From assembly GCA_030622585.1 (NCBI GenBank), contig JAUXFZ010000093.1, positions 1 to 7,964 on the forward strand: a stretch of DNA of 7,964 bases, written 5' to 3'. The notes under the pieces are model-generated. The model had not been told where the DNA came from. It worked only from the letters and a program-made list of their open reading frames with translations, and ran no database searches. Shown here one piece after another: positions 1-6,089 of the stretch (position 1 is its first letter; each line of letters begins with the position of its first letter). The translations under genes were made by a program, and so were the position numbers. The stretch is from Myxococcales bacterium. Lineage in GTDB: Bacteria > Myxococcota_A > Polyangia > Polyangiales > Houyiibacteriaceae.

Positions 1-1
1 T

Positions 2-673
2 CAGGGTCAGATTGGCGCCCGAGGCCGCATCACTCTTGGCGCCTACATGGATCGCAACACGCTCCTCCAGGAGGCCAAGGACCTCGTCGTCGTGCTTCAG
101 GCTGGTGCGCTCCCGGCGCCCCTTCGCCCGGCCAACGAGCAGCTCATCGGCCCGACGCTCGGCCAGGACTCCGTGCGGAAAGGCGGGATTGCGGCACTCG
201 TCGGAATCACCCTCGTCCTGATTTTCATGGCGTTCTACTACCAAGTCGCCGGCCTGGTCGCGAATGCGATGGTCTTGTTGAACTTACAGCTGCTGCTTGG
301 AACCATGTCCGGCATCGGTGCGACGCTCACGCTGCCCGGTGTCGCGGCCATCGCGCTGACCGTCGGCATGGCGGTCGACGCGAACGTGCTCATCACCGAA
401 CGCATCCGGGAAGAGCTGAGGCTTGGGAAATCTCCCCGCTCTGCAGTGGAGCAGGGTTACGCGCGGGCCTATTCTTCGGTCTTCGACAGCCAGCTCACCA
501 CAGCGATTGCCGGCATCGTCCTTTGGCAGTTCGGCACAGGGCCCATCAAGGGGTTCGCCACGATGCTGTTGATCGGCATCGGGACCTCGCTCTTCACCGG
601 CACCTTCTGTTCGAAGGTGCTCTTTGACTGGCTCGTACGCGGCTTGCGCGTGCAGCGACTGCGGGTGGGTTGA
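2..673 (+). CDS. secD: Protein translocase subunit SecD, C-terminal part (5' end outside window)
   Basis: SecD is an inner-membrane RND-like subunit. With SecF it uses the proton gradient to help SecYEG/SecA release and pull substrates on the periplasmic side. The frame is open from base 2, so the gene is truncated by the window edge; 223 residues and the TGA stop are visible. The fragment begins at the end of the large periplasmic P1 domain, with GALPAPLRP and IGPTLGQDS (family pattern: LPAP then GPxLGxdS) at about residues 35-57. Membrane segments follow (about 64-85, 90-110 and 112-135), including the family signature GMAVDANVLITERI at about 122-135, then GTGPIKGFA and a last helix ending in FTGTFCSKVLFDWL. 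One small deviation is DSQLTT where most SecD proteins have D-A/S-N-x-TT. The next gene, secF, starts one base after the stop. Identification is very secure; only the 5' end is missing. Confidence 0.97.
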   Translation, partial: QGQIGARGRITLGAYMDRNTLLQEAKDLVVVLQAGALPAPLRPANEQLIGPTLGQDSVRKGGIAALVGITLVLIFMAFYYQVAGLVANAMVLLNLQLLLGTMSGIGATLTLPGVAAIALTVGMAVDANVLITERIREELRLGKSPRSAVEQGYARAYSSVFDSQLTTAIAGIVLWQFGTGPIKGFATMLLIGIGTSLFTGTFCSKVLFDWLVRGLRVQRLRVG

Positions 674-674
674 C

Positions 675-1808
675 ATGGAATTCATTAAACCCGGCACCTA
701 CATCGATTTCATGAAGTACCGAGCGCCGGTGATGGCCGTCCTCGGTCTCATGGCTCTGCTGAGCCTGGTCTCGCTCGTGTACCCGGGGCCCAACTACGGC
801 ATCGATTTCGCCGGCGGCACCGAGGTTCAACTGGTTTTTCAAGGGGACGTCTCCTCCGGCGAGGTCCGTGAAGCCCTCGAAGATGCGGGCTATGCGCGTC
901 CCGACGTGATCAGCGTCGAGGACAAGGCCAACGAGTACATCATCCGTGTTCGCGAGGTCTCGTCCCTGCCCGAAGAGCGGGTCGAGCAGATTCGTGCGAG
1001 CACCGAGGCAGCGCTCGGTGACACCGTCCTGCGTGAGATGAAGGTCTCGCCCGGTGGCGATAAGATTACCCTCCGCGTCTCGGGTCCTGTCCACGAGCAG
1101 CAGCTCCGGGAAGCGCTCGAAGCGGGCGGCGCACACGTGCGCTCCATCAACGCGCTCACAGGCAGCCGCGACCCCCGCTACGAGGCCCACCTCGTCGGTG
1201 TTGCCGATGAGCTGATGAAGCAGCTTCAGGAACGGTTTGGCGAGCGCGCTCCGGACGGCGCTCTGCGCGTCGAGTGGGTCGGACCGAAGGCGGGCGAGCA
1301 GCTCCGCGACGCGGCCATTCAGTCACTGCTGTACGCCATCGCGTTCATCATGTTGTACGTGGCGTTCCGTTTCGACCTGAGATTCGCCCCGGGCGGCGTC
1401 ATCGCCATGCTCCACGATGCGCTGATCACACTCGGCATCTACGTGCTTCTGCAGAAAGAAGTGAACCTCACCACGGTCGCCGCGCTTCTCACAATCATGG
1501 GTTATTCGATCAACGATACCATCGTCGTGTTCGACAGGATCCGTGAAAACATGGTGCGCGTCCGAGACAAGAGCCTCCGCGAGCTGATCAACATCAGCAC
1601 CTCGCAGATGTTGTCCCGTACGATCGTCACCTCTCTCACGACGCTCTTGTCGGTCTCCGCCTTCTTCTTCCTCGGGACCGGCGTCATCCAAGACATCGCT
1701 TTCGCGTTGGGCATCGGCATCATCGTCGGTACGTTGTCCTCGATCTTCATTGCAGCGCCGATCACGGAGCTGATGGATCGACGTCTCTTCAGTCGCGCGC
1801 GGAGCTAG
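675..1808 (+). CDS. secF: Protein translocase subunit SecF with enlarged periplasmic domain
   Basis: SecF is the partner of SecD in the proton-driven inner-membrane export complex. The 377-residue protein has a first membrane helix at about 18-37, then NYGIDFAGGTEVQLVF (40-55), the standard entry to periplasmic domain P1. The second helix starts at about 217 and leads to FAPGGVIAMLHDALITLGI and the signature GYSINDTIVVFDRIREN (276-292), then two more helices to about 362. Compared with the roughly 320-residue E. coli protein, the extra length lies in P1 (about 39-215), which looks like two copies of one module (see findings). The ATG at 675 was chosen over upstream in-frame codons because it follows the secD TGA by one base and gives the usual MEFIKPGTYIDF N-terminus. 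There is only a weak GGGTGGG upstream, so translation is probably coupled to secD. The gene is certain; the start is very likely. Confidence 0.97.
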   Translation: MEFIKPGTYIDFMKYRAPVMAVLGLMALLSLVSLVYPGPNYGIDFAGGTEVQLVFQGDVSSGEVREALEDAGYARPDVISVEDKANEYIIRVREVSSLPEERVEQIRASTEAALGDTVLREMKVSPGGDKITLRVSGPVHEQQLREALEAGGAHVRSINALTGSRDPRYEAHLVGVADELMKQLQERFGERAPDGALRVEWVGPKAGEQLRDAAIQSLLYAIAFIMLYVAFRFDLRFAPGGVIAMLHDALITLGIYVLLQKEVNLTTVAALLTIMGYSINDTIVVFDRIRENMVRVRDKSLRELINISTSQMLSRTIVTSLTTLLSVSAFFFLGTGVIQDIAFALGIGIIVGTLSSIFIAAPITELMDRRLFSRARS

Positions 1809-1812
1809 CTCC
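1801..1812 (+). promoter_or_regulatory. recJ ribosome-binding site inside a perfect 12-nt palindrome
   Basis: The bases GGAGCTAGCTCC form a perfect palindrome that contains the secF stop codon (TAG, 1806-1808) and ends directly before the recJ GTG. The GGAG (1801-1804) lies eight bases ahead of the GTG and is the only good Shine-Dalgarno match there. In RNA, GGAG could pair with CTCC (1809-1812) around a CTAG loop, hiding the site until a ribosome reaches the secF stop. The palindrome and the spacing are seen directly. The coupling role is inference, and such a short hairpin may also be chance. Confidence 0.45.
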
Positions 1813-3495
1813 GTGGATCGGTATCGCGTGCGGCCTTCCGATGAACGGGCGGCCGGCATGCTTGCCGACGCCTGCGGCTTGGGCCTCACGGCCGCTCAAG
1901 TACTTCTGAATCGGGGTCTGCGGGATGCCGATGCGGCGCGCCCCTTCCTCGATTCCACGCTCCGTGGCTTGAGCTCCCCAGAGCCGATGTTGGACCGTGC
2001 GCTGGCGTCGGAGCGCATCGCGCGCGCAATCCGCGCCAAAGAGCGAATCGTGGTGTTCGGCGACTACGACGTAGACGGCACGACGTCAGCGGTGATTCTC
2101 AGCGAGGTGATCGCCGCCCTCGGAGGCGAGGTGCGAACCCTCATCGCCGACCGCTTTCGAGGTGGATACGGCCTGAGCGATCAGGGTCTCGATCGATGCT
2201 TGGCCGAGCGCCCTGGCTTGCTGGTGACCTGCGACTGCGGCTCTAGCGATCACGAGCGGATCGCGAAAGCCATGGCCCTGGGCATCGACGTCATCGTCGT
2301 CGACCATCACCTCGTGCCGGCACAAGCCCTGCCGGCGTTTGCTTTTCTCAACCCGCACCGTCCCGACTGCGGCTTCGCGTACAAGGGCCTTTGCAGCGCG
2401 GGCCTCGCCTTTTCGTTGGGGGCCGCTCTCCGGTCGGAGCTCGGCTCTGAGCTCGACCTCCGCGCGTGGCTCGACTTGGTGGCGATCGGTACGATTGCCG
2501 ACCTCGCCCCATTGACCGAGGACAACCGGCGCCTGGTCCGGGCGGGCTTGAAGAAGATCGGCGTGCCCAACACGCGACCGGCCCTCGTCGCTCTGAGGCA
2601 AGCGGCCAAGATTCCGGAGTCGGCGCAGCTCACCGGCCGTGACGTCGCCTTTCGCTTTTCGCCTCGGCTCAACGCACCCGGTCGATTGGGCGTTGCCGAC
2701 CTCACGCTGCGATTCCTCAGCGCGAAGACCCCAAAAGAGGCATGGAGCTTACTCCAAGAGGTCGAGGCCAAGAACGAAGAGCGCAAGACGCTCGCCAATC
2801 GCGCGACCGAAGAGGCGCGCGCGCAAGTCCGCGAGCTCTACGGAGAGGCGCCCGAGGAAGGCGTGGTTGTGGCGAGCGACGCATGGCATCGCGGGGTCGT
2901 CGGCATCGTGGCCGCCCGCCTCGTGGACGCGTTCGGCGTTCCTGCGGTCGTGATCGCTTTCGACGGAGCCCATGGTCACGGCAGCGCCCGAACCACGGCA
3001 GACTTCGACGTGTACAGCGCGCTCTCGGAGTGCGCATCCGACCTGACCGCCTGGGGCGGCCATCGAGCCGCAGCCGGGCTCTCCCTGTCGAGCAAAGCGC
3101 TCGATTCGTTCCGCGCGTCGTTCCTGCAGGCCACACAGGGCGTAGGTTCGGGCGAGGGGCAACTCGGCGAAGTCGACGTGGCCCTTGGTGGCGCCTTCCG
3201 CGTTCCAACGGTCGAGGACCTTCAGCGCCTCGGGCCGTTTGGCGAAGGCTACCCGGTGCCGACGTTCTTGGTCGACGCACACATCGTCGAGGCGACGGGC
3301 GTTGGCGAAGGACGTGCCCACGGCAAGCTCAAGTTACGCGTCGGTCAGGAATCGCTTCGCGCGTTTGCGCCGGGGATGTTCTCGCGCATCGAGGGCCGGG
3401 ATTCTCTCCGGCTGGTCGGCGAGTTTCAACCCGACCACTGGATCGGCGGCCGGGCCGTCGAGCTCCTAGTGACAGATGTGCTCGACGAGCCCTAA
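1813..3495 (+). CDS. recJ: Single-stranded-DNA-specific 5'-3' exonuclease RecJ
   Basis: RecJ degrades single-stranded DNA from the 5' end in recombination, mismatch and base-excision repair; it is a cytoplasmic DHH-superfamily nuclease using divalent metal (Mn/Mg). The 560-residue protein is close to the usual size (E. coli 577). Motif I is FGDYDVDGTTSA (82-93), and a D141 motif reads TCDCG (139-143). The DHH motif is D164-H165-H166, and a further metal-site Asp is D230 in IGTIADLAPL. SPRLNAPGRLG (283-293) is the conserved link, AWHRGVVGIVA (357-367) begins the DHHA1 part, and GGHRAAAG (415-422) is its signature. A C-terminal OB-like region follows (LGPFGEGYPVP, and LRLVGEFQPDHW near the end). 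All metal ligands I can check are present, so it should be active. The GTG start gives a conventional N-terminus, lies four bases after secF and has GGAG eight bases upstream. The stop overlaps the end of the convergent crotonase gene. Confidence 0.97.
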   Translation: MDRYRVRPSDERAAGMLADACGLGLTAAQVLLNRGLRDADAARPFLDSTLRGLSSPEPMLDRALASERIARAIRAKERIVVFGDYDVDGTTSAVILSEVIAALGGEVRTLIADRFRGGYGLSDQGLDRCLAERPGLLVTCDCGSSDHERIAKAMALGIDVIVVDHHLVPAQALPAFAFLNPHRPDCGFAYKGLCSAGLAFSLGAALRSELGSELDLRAWLDLVAIGTIADLAPLTEDNRRLVRAGLKKIGVPNTRPALVALRQAAKIPESAQLTGRDVAFRFSPRLNAPGRLGVADLTLRFLSAKTPKEAWSLLQEVEAKNEERKTLANRATEEARAQVRELYGEAPEEGVVVASDAWHRGVVGIVAARLVDAFGVPAVVIAFDGAHGHGSARTTADFDVYSALSECASDLTAWGGHRAAAGLSLSSKALDSFRASFLQATQGVGSGEGQLGEVDVALGGAFRVPTVEDLQRLGPFGEGYPVPTFLVDAHIVEATGVGEGRAHGKLKLRVGQESLRAFAPGMFSRIEGRDSLRLVGEFQPDHWIGGRAVELLVTDVLDEP

Positions 3496-4280
3496 CGGCC
3501 TGTCCACTGCGGCTCGCGCTTCTCGAAGAACGCGGCGAGGCCTTCCTTGGCATCCTCGCTACTGAGCACCGCGTAGAGCTGCTCACGAAGGTAGGGAAGG
3601 GCCTCCTCGACCGACATCTTGCGCTGCTCGTTGTAGGCGTTGAGGCCCATCCGCATCGCGTTCGGTGATTGCTTGGCCAGCTGACCGGCAAGCTCTGCGA
3701 CCCGCGCGTCGAGTTGGTCGTCCGAGACCACTTCCGTCAGCAGGCCGATCTCCTTCGCCTTCGTCGCCGTGATCTTCTCTCCCAGCAACATGAGCTTCAG
3801 CAGCTCCCTCGTGTGAACGACCCGTTGAAGAACAGCCATGATCATCATCGGGAACAGCCCGCGCTTGATCTCCGGCGTCCCGAGGATCGCGCTTTCGCAA
3901 GCGACAGCGAAGTGACAGCAGGCGACGATCCCCATCGCGCCACCCATGACGTACCCCGGAATGCGCGCGATGATCGGCTTCTTCAGCCGGTCGAGGCGAA
4001 GCAGCAAATCGTCGAATTCGCCCTTCTTCTCGAGCTGACCCCGTTCGGCCGTCATGCCTTTCAAATCGGCGCCCGCGCTGAACGCGTCGCCAGCCCCCGT
4101 CAGCACGAGCACCCGCACACTGTCGGCGGCCTCGGCGTCGTCGAGGGCCCAAAGGAGCTCGTTGACCAACTCCTGGCTCAGGGGGTTCTTCTTTTGCGGC
4201 TGGTTGAAGGTCAGGGTGACGATGTGTCCCTCCTGCTGTACCAGCAGGGCTTGATAGGCGCGCTCCTCCATGTCCGGCAT
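3492..4280 (-). CDS. Enoyl-CoA hydratase/isomerase (crotonase) family protein with one classical catalytic Glu
   Basis: Crotonase-fold enzymes bind acyl-CoA esters and stabilise an enolate in an oxyanion hole, for hydration, isomerisation or hydrolysis in fatty-acid and amino-acid breakdown. From the ATG at 4280 the protein has 262 residues, typical for the family. FSAGADLKGM (67-76) and GYVMGGAMG (109-117) carry the two oxyanion-hole segments, and LGTPEIKRGLFP (133-144) carries E137. Rat mitochondrial hydratase uses E144 and E164; spacing maps E164 to E137 and E144 to G117, so only one Glu remains. It may therefore be an isomerase, dehydratase or other crotonase subtype, and the substrate cannot be named. 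The codon at 4271 is another in-frame ATG giving 259 residues; neither has a strong ribosome-binding site. The frame stays open further upstream, antisense to the next gene, but that part has no family resemblance. The gene ends tail to tail with recJ, and no neighbouring gene suggests its pathway. Confidence 0.93.
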   Translation of the reverse strand: MPDMEERAYQALLVQQEGHIVTLTFNQPQKKNPLSQELVNELLWALDDAEAADSVRVLVLTGAGDAFSAGADLKGMTAERGQLEKKGEFDDLLLRLDRLKKPIIARIPGYVMGGAMGIVACCHFAVACESAILGTPEIKRGLFPMMIMAVLQRVVHTRELLKLMLLGEKITATKAKEIGLLTEVVSDDQLDARVAELAGQLAKQSPNAMRMGLNAYNEQRKMSVEEALPYLREQLYAVLSSEDAKEGLAAFFEKREPQWTGR

Positions 4281-4401
4281 GCCCGGATTCTTGGGCCCGC
4301 ATTCCGTGAAATCAAGGCGAATGATTCCGCATCTAAGGTCGCGAGGTTGCAGCCGTTTCAGGCTCCGTGTACTGTGGGCGGACACGCAGCTGGAGGGGGA
4401 A
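4281..4401. promoter_or_regulatory. Divergent intergenic region between crotonase gene and exported-protein gene
   Basis: This 121-bp gap separates two genes transcribed away from each other, so promoters for both should lie here. On the plus strand TTGCAG (4347-4352) and TACTGT (4370-4375) are 17 bases apart and could be weak sigma-70-like elements giving a leader of about 20 bases. They match the E. coli consensus at only four and three of six positions. On the minus strand I see no convincing promoter pair. The plus-strand ribosome-binding site GGAGGGGGAA (4392-4401) ends directly before the TTG start of the downstream gene. The presence of promoters is inferred from gene orientation; the exact elements are tentative. 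Confidence 0.35.
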
Positions 4402-5010
4402 TTGAGCTGGGATCGGATCGGGTGTGCGTTTGCGCTGACCGCAGTGGTTTTGCTGTCGGCGATGCCTCGTAGTGCCTTCGCGCAGGTCGACCCCAGCGTC
4501 TTCGACAGCACGCAAGCCACGCCGAAGGGCACGATTGGCTTGGCCCTCGTCGGTGCCGAGCTCGGCCTCATCATTCCGTCCGTGTCAGGGCTCAACGAGC
4601 CCTGGTCGTTGGCGGTCTTTCCGATAGTGGGTGCGACCGGCGGCGCGCTAGCGGGGTACTTCGCCCTAGACAAACCAGACCGCCAAAAGGGGTCGGTTGC
4701 TGCATTGGTCGTCGGCATGGTGGGCGTGCTTCCCGCCATCTTGGTCACCGTCAAAGGGGTCAGGAAAGAGCGACAGGACCGCTGGGAGCCGACCCCGCAG
4801 ATCGACCTGCGAACCGAAAAAGAGCAGCGCGCCTTCGAGACCGCCGAGGCAGGGCCGGGGCTCTTTCGACGGTCACGCTCCGGCCTGCGCATCGCCGTGC
4901 CCGCGATGACGTTCTCCCGCAGAGCTCCACAGGATGCGGAATCCGTACGGATGGGCGGCCTTCGTGACCGAACCGAGATGCGGCTTTCCCTCGCGTCTGG
5001 CGTGTTTTAG
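4402..5010 (+). CDS. Conserved-looking small exported protein of unknown function
   Basis: I cannot assign a function. The TTG at 4402 was chosen because GGAGG lies five bases upstream and the 202-residue product then begins with a clear Sec signal peptide: R5, a hydrophobic core (about 8-21) and SAFA-Q, giving predicted cleavage after A27. The in-frame ATG at 4270 would add 44 non-hydrophobic residues, bury the signal and overlap the start of the crotonase gene. The mature part has hydrophobic, Gly/Ala-rich stretches at about 43-62, 69-89 and 97-117, which look like small membrane helices or an outer-membrane insert. A charged region follows (118-150), then a tail ending LRLSLASGVF. The layout recalls small envelope proteins common in myxobacterial genomes, but that is memory, not a search. 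There is no lipobox and no catalytic motif. It precedes tilS by nine bases and is probably cotranscribed with it. Codon use matches its neighbours, and the signal peptide, good ribosome-binding site and tight spacing support a real gene. Confidence 0.8.
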   Translation: MSWDRIGCAFALTAVVLLSAMPRSAFAQVDPSVFDSTQATPKGTIGLALVGAELGLIIPSVSGLNEPWSLAVFPIVGATGGALAGYFALDKPDRQKGSVAALVVGMVGVLPAILVTVKGVRKERQDRWEPTPQIDLRTEKEQRAFETAEAGPGLFRRSRSGLRIAVPAMTFSRRAPQDAESVRMGGLRDRTEMRLSLASGVF

Positions 5011-5019
5011 CGTTCCCGC

Positions 5020-5982
5020 ATGATCACCTCGACGGTGCGTCGGACCGTGCGCGAACGTGGGCTGGTGTCCCCTCGAGACCACGTGCTGGTCGCGTGCTCG
5101 GGTGGGCCGGACTCGACTGTGTTGTTGCATGTGCTTCATCGGCTGCGGAGCGAGCTCGGCCTCACGCTTTGCGTCGCGTCGATCGACCACGGCCTTCGGC
5201 CCGAATCGTCATCGGAGGTCGAACAAGTCGGCGCGTTCGCGAGCGCAATCGGCGTGCCCTTCTACCCGGTGCGGGTCGAGCTCGAGAAGGAGGGCGCCTC
5301 GCTTCAAGCGCGCGCGCGAGAGCTTCGATACGCGGCGCTCCAAGAGGTAGCCCGCGCCCGCGGCGCCGCCTGCATCGCCGTAGGGCACACTCAGGACGAC
5401 CAAGCGGAGACGGTGCTTGCCCGGGTGCTTCGCGGCGCCGGGCTCCGCGGTCTTGGGGGGATCGAGGCTCGCAGGTCGGACGGCGTCATCCGCCCGCTGC
5501 TCGACTGCCGTCGCGCCGACGTGCGCGCCTACGCGGTCGAGCGCGAGCTCCCATTCGTCGACGATCCCTCGAACCATCAACGCGCCTTCGAACGGGTTCG
5601 CATCCGGCACGAGGTTCTGCCCGTGCTCACGGCGGAGGACCCTCGCGTGGTCGAGCACCTCTGCGCGTTGAGCGACGAGGCCACCGAGCTCAACGCCTAC
5701 CTCGACGCCAGCGTCCCGAAGCTCCCCGGGGGGGGCGATCGCTACGTTCCCATCGAAGTCCTCTCGGGTCTCCCGGTCCCGCTTCGGGTTCGCTGGCTCC
5801 GGGGCTGGATCGGCCGGGAAACCGGCTTAACCCCTAACCGCAGTCATCTCACGGACGTCGGCCGACTTCTTACGGGTCGAGGCGAGGTCCTGCTAGGATC
5901 GGGGTGGTCCATCTCTCGTCAGGGCGGCGGGCTTTCGCTGGAATATCGCGCGCATCGCAGAACACGTAGCAATCGCTCCTGA
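5020..5982 (+). CDS. tilS: tRNA(Ile)-lysidine synthetase TilS, short form
   Basis: TilS uses ATP and lysine to convert the wobble cytidine (C34) of the minor tRNA-Ile into lysidine, so that it reads AUA instead of AUG and is charged with Ile. It is cytoplasmic and normally essential. The PP-loop ATP motif SGGPDS is at 27-32, SIDHGLRPES at 54-63, GHTQDDQAET at 122-131 and VDDPSN at 180-185, followed by RVRIRHEVLPVL (192-203). Residues from about 210 to 310 resemble the tRNA-contacting middle domain. At 320 residues it is much shorter than the E. coli enzyme (about 430) and close to the Aquifex type, lacking the extra C-terminal domain; this is a known natural variant. No ribosome-binding site is evident, so translation is probably coupled to the gene ending nine bases upstream. 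The neighbouring ftsH matches the frequent tilS-ftsH pairing in bacteria. Confidence 0.96.
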   Translation: MITSTVRRTVRERGLVSPRDHVLVACSGGPDSTVLLHVLHRLRSELGLTLCVASIDHGLRPESSSEVEQVGAFASAIGVPFYPVRVELEKEGASLQARARELRYAALQEVARARGAACIAVGHTQDDQAETVLARVLRGAGLRGLGGIEARRSDGVIRPLLDCRRADVRAYAVERELPFVDDPSNHQRAFERVRIRHEVLPVLTAEDPRVVEHLCALSDEATELNAYLDASVPKLPGGGDRYVPIEVLSGLPVPLRVRWLRGWIGRETGLTPNRSHLTDVGRLLTGRGEVLLGSGWSISRQGGGLSLEYRAHRRTRSNRS

Positions 5983-5990
5983 GTGTTTGG

Positions 5991-6007
5991 TTGGCAACGG
6001 TTGCCAA
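5991..6007. repeat. Perfect 17-nt inverted repeat downstream of tilS
   Basis: TTGGCAACGGTTGCCAA has two perfect eight-base arms around a central G, beginning eight bases after the tilS stop and 82 bases before the ftsH ATG at 6090. It may be a repressor operator for ftsH, or an RNA hairpin with a seven-pair stem and three-base loop at the end of the tilS message. No T-run follows it, so it is not a standard intrinsic terminator. The repeat is seen directly; any role is inference. Confidence 0.6.
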
Positions 6008-6089
6008 GTGGCTTCCGCGGCCTCACAAAGATGGAAGGGGCTATCGCCTCATGCCAGGCCGGCGAGTCGGCCCCCACTGCCTTTTTTAT
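6008..6089 (+). promoter_or_regulatory. ftsH leader: alternative start, small hairpin and T-run
   Basis: This is the rest of the 107-bp gap between tilS and ftsH. It contains GGAAGGGG (6033-6040), a good ribosome-binding match, ten bases before an in-frame ATG at 6051. It also has a five-pair hairpin GGCCG/CGGCC (6057-6061 with 6068-6072) and a run of six T (6082-6087) just before the ATG at 6090. The T-run lies nine bases after the stem, too far for a typical intrinsic terminator. I found no convincing sigma-70 promoter: TTGCCA at 6001 has no good partner 17 bases on. The region could hold the ftsH promoter or a leader control element, but nothing here settles it. Confidence 0.3.

Noticed and set aside
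2230..2260. Unusual RecJ motif TCDCGSSDHE in place of the common T-x-D-N-G.
   Set aside because: The metal-binding Asp (D141) and Gly are kept and the remaining changes are compatible with known RecJ variation, so it is not evidence of altered function.
2742..3668. Long plus-strand frame of 308 residues across recJ and the crotonase end.
   Set aside because: It is extremely Arg-rich, as expected for an off-frame reading of GC-rich coding DNA, and it overlaps two confident genes.
4270..4401. ATG at 4270 as the start of the exported-protein gene.
   Set aside because: It would place 44 charged residues before the signal peptide, lacks a ribosome-binding site and overlaps the start of the divergent gene; the TTG at 4402 has GGAGG five bases upstream.
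4281..4892. The crotonase reading frame stays open upstream on the minus strand, giving a possible 466-residue protein.
   Set aside because: The extra part runs antisense to the signal-peptide gene, is rich in Ser, Arg and Pro as expected for a GC-rich shadow frame, and has no resemblance to crotonases; the family N-terminus begins near 4280.
5991..6007. Sigma-54 promoter, because TGGCA followed by TTGC is present.
   Set aside because: The distance between the GG and GC elements is two bases shorter than the strict -24/-12 spacing, and the match is a by-product of the palindrome.
6057..6087. Intrinsic terminator between tilS and ftsH (hairpin then six T).
   Set aside because: The stem has only five pairs and the T-run begins nine bases after it, so it does not fit the usual terminator; kept only as a leader feature.
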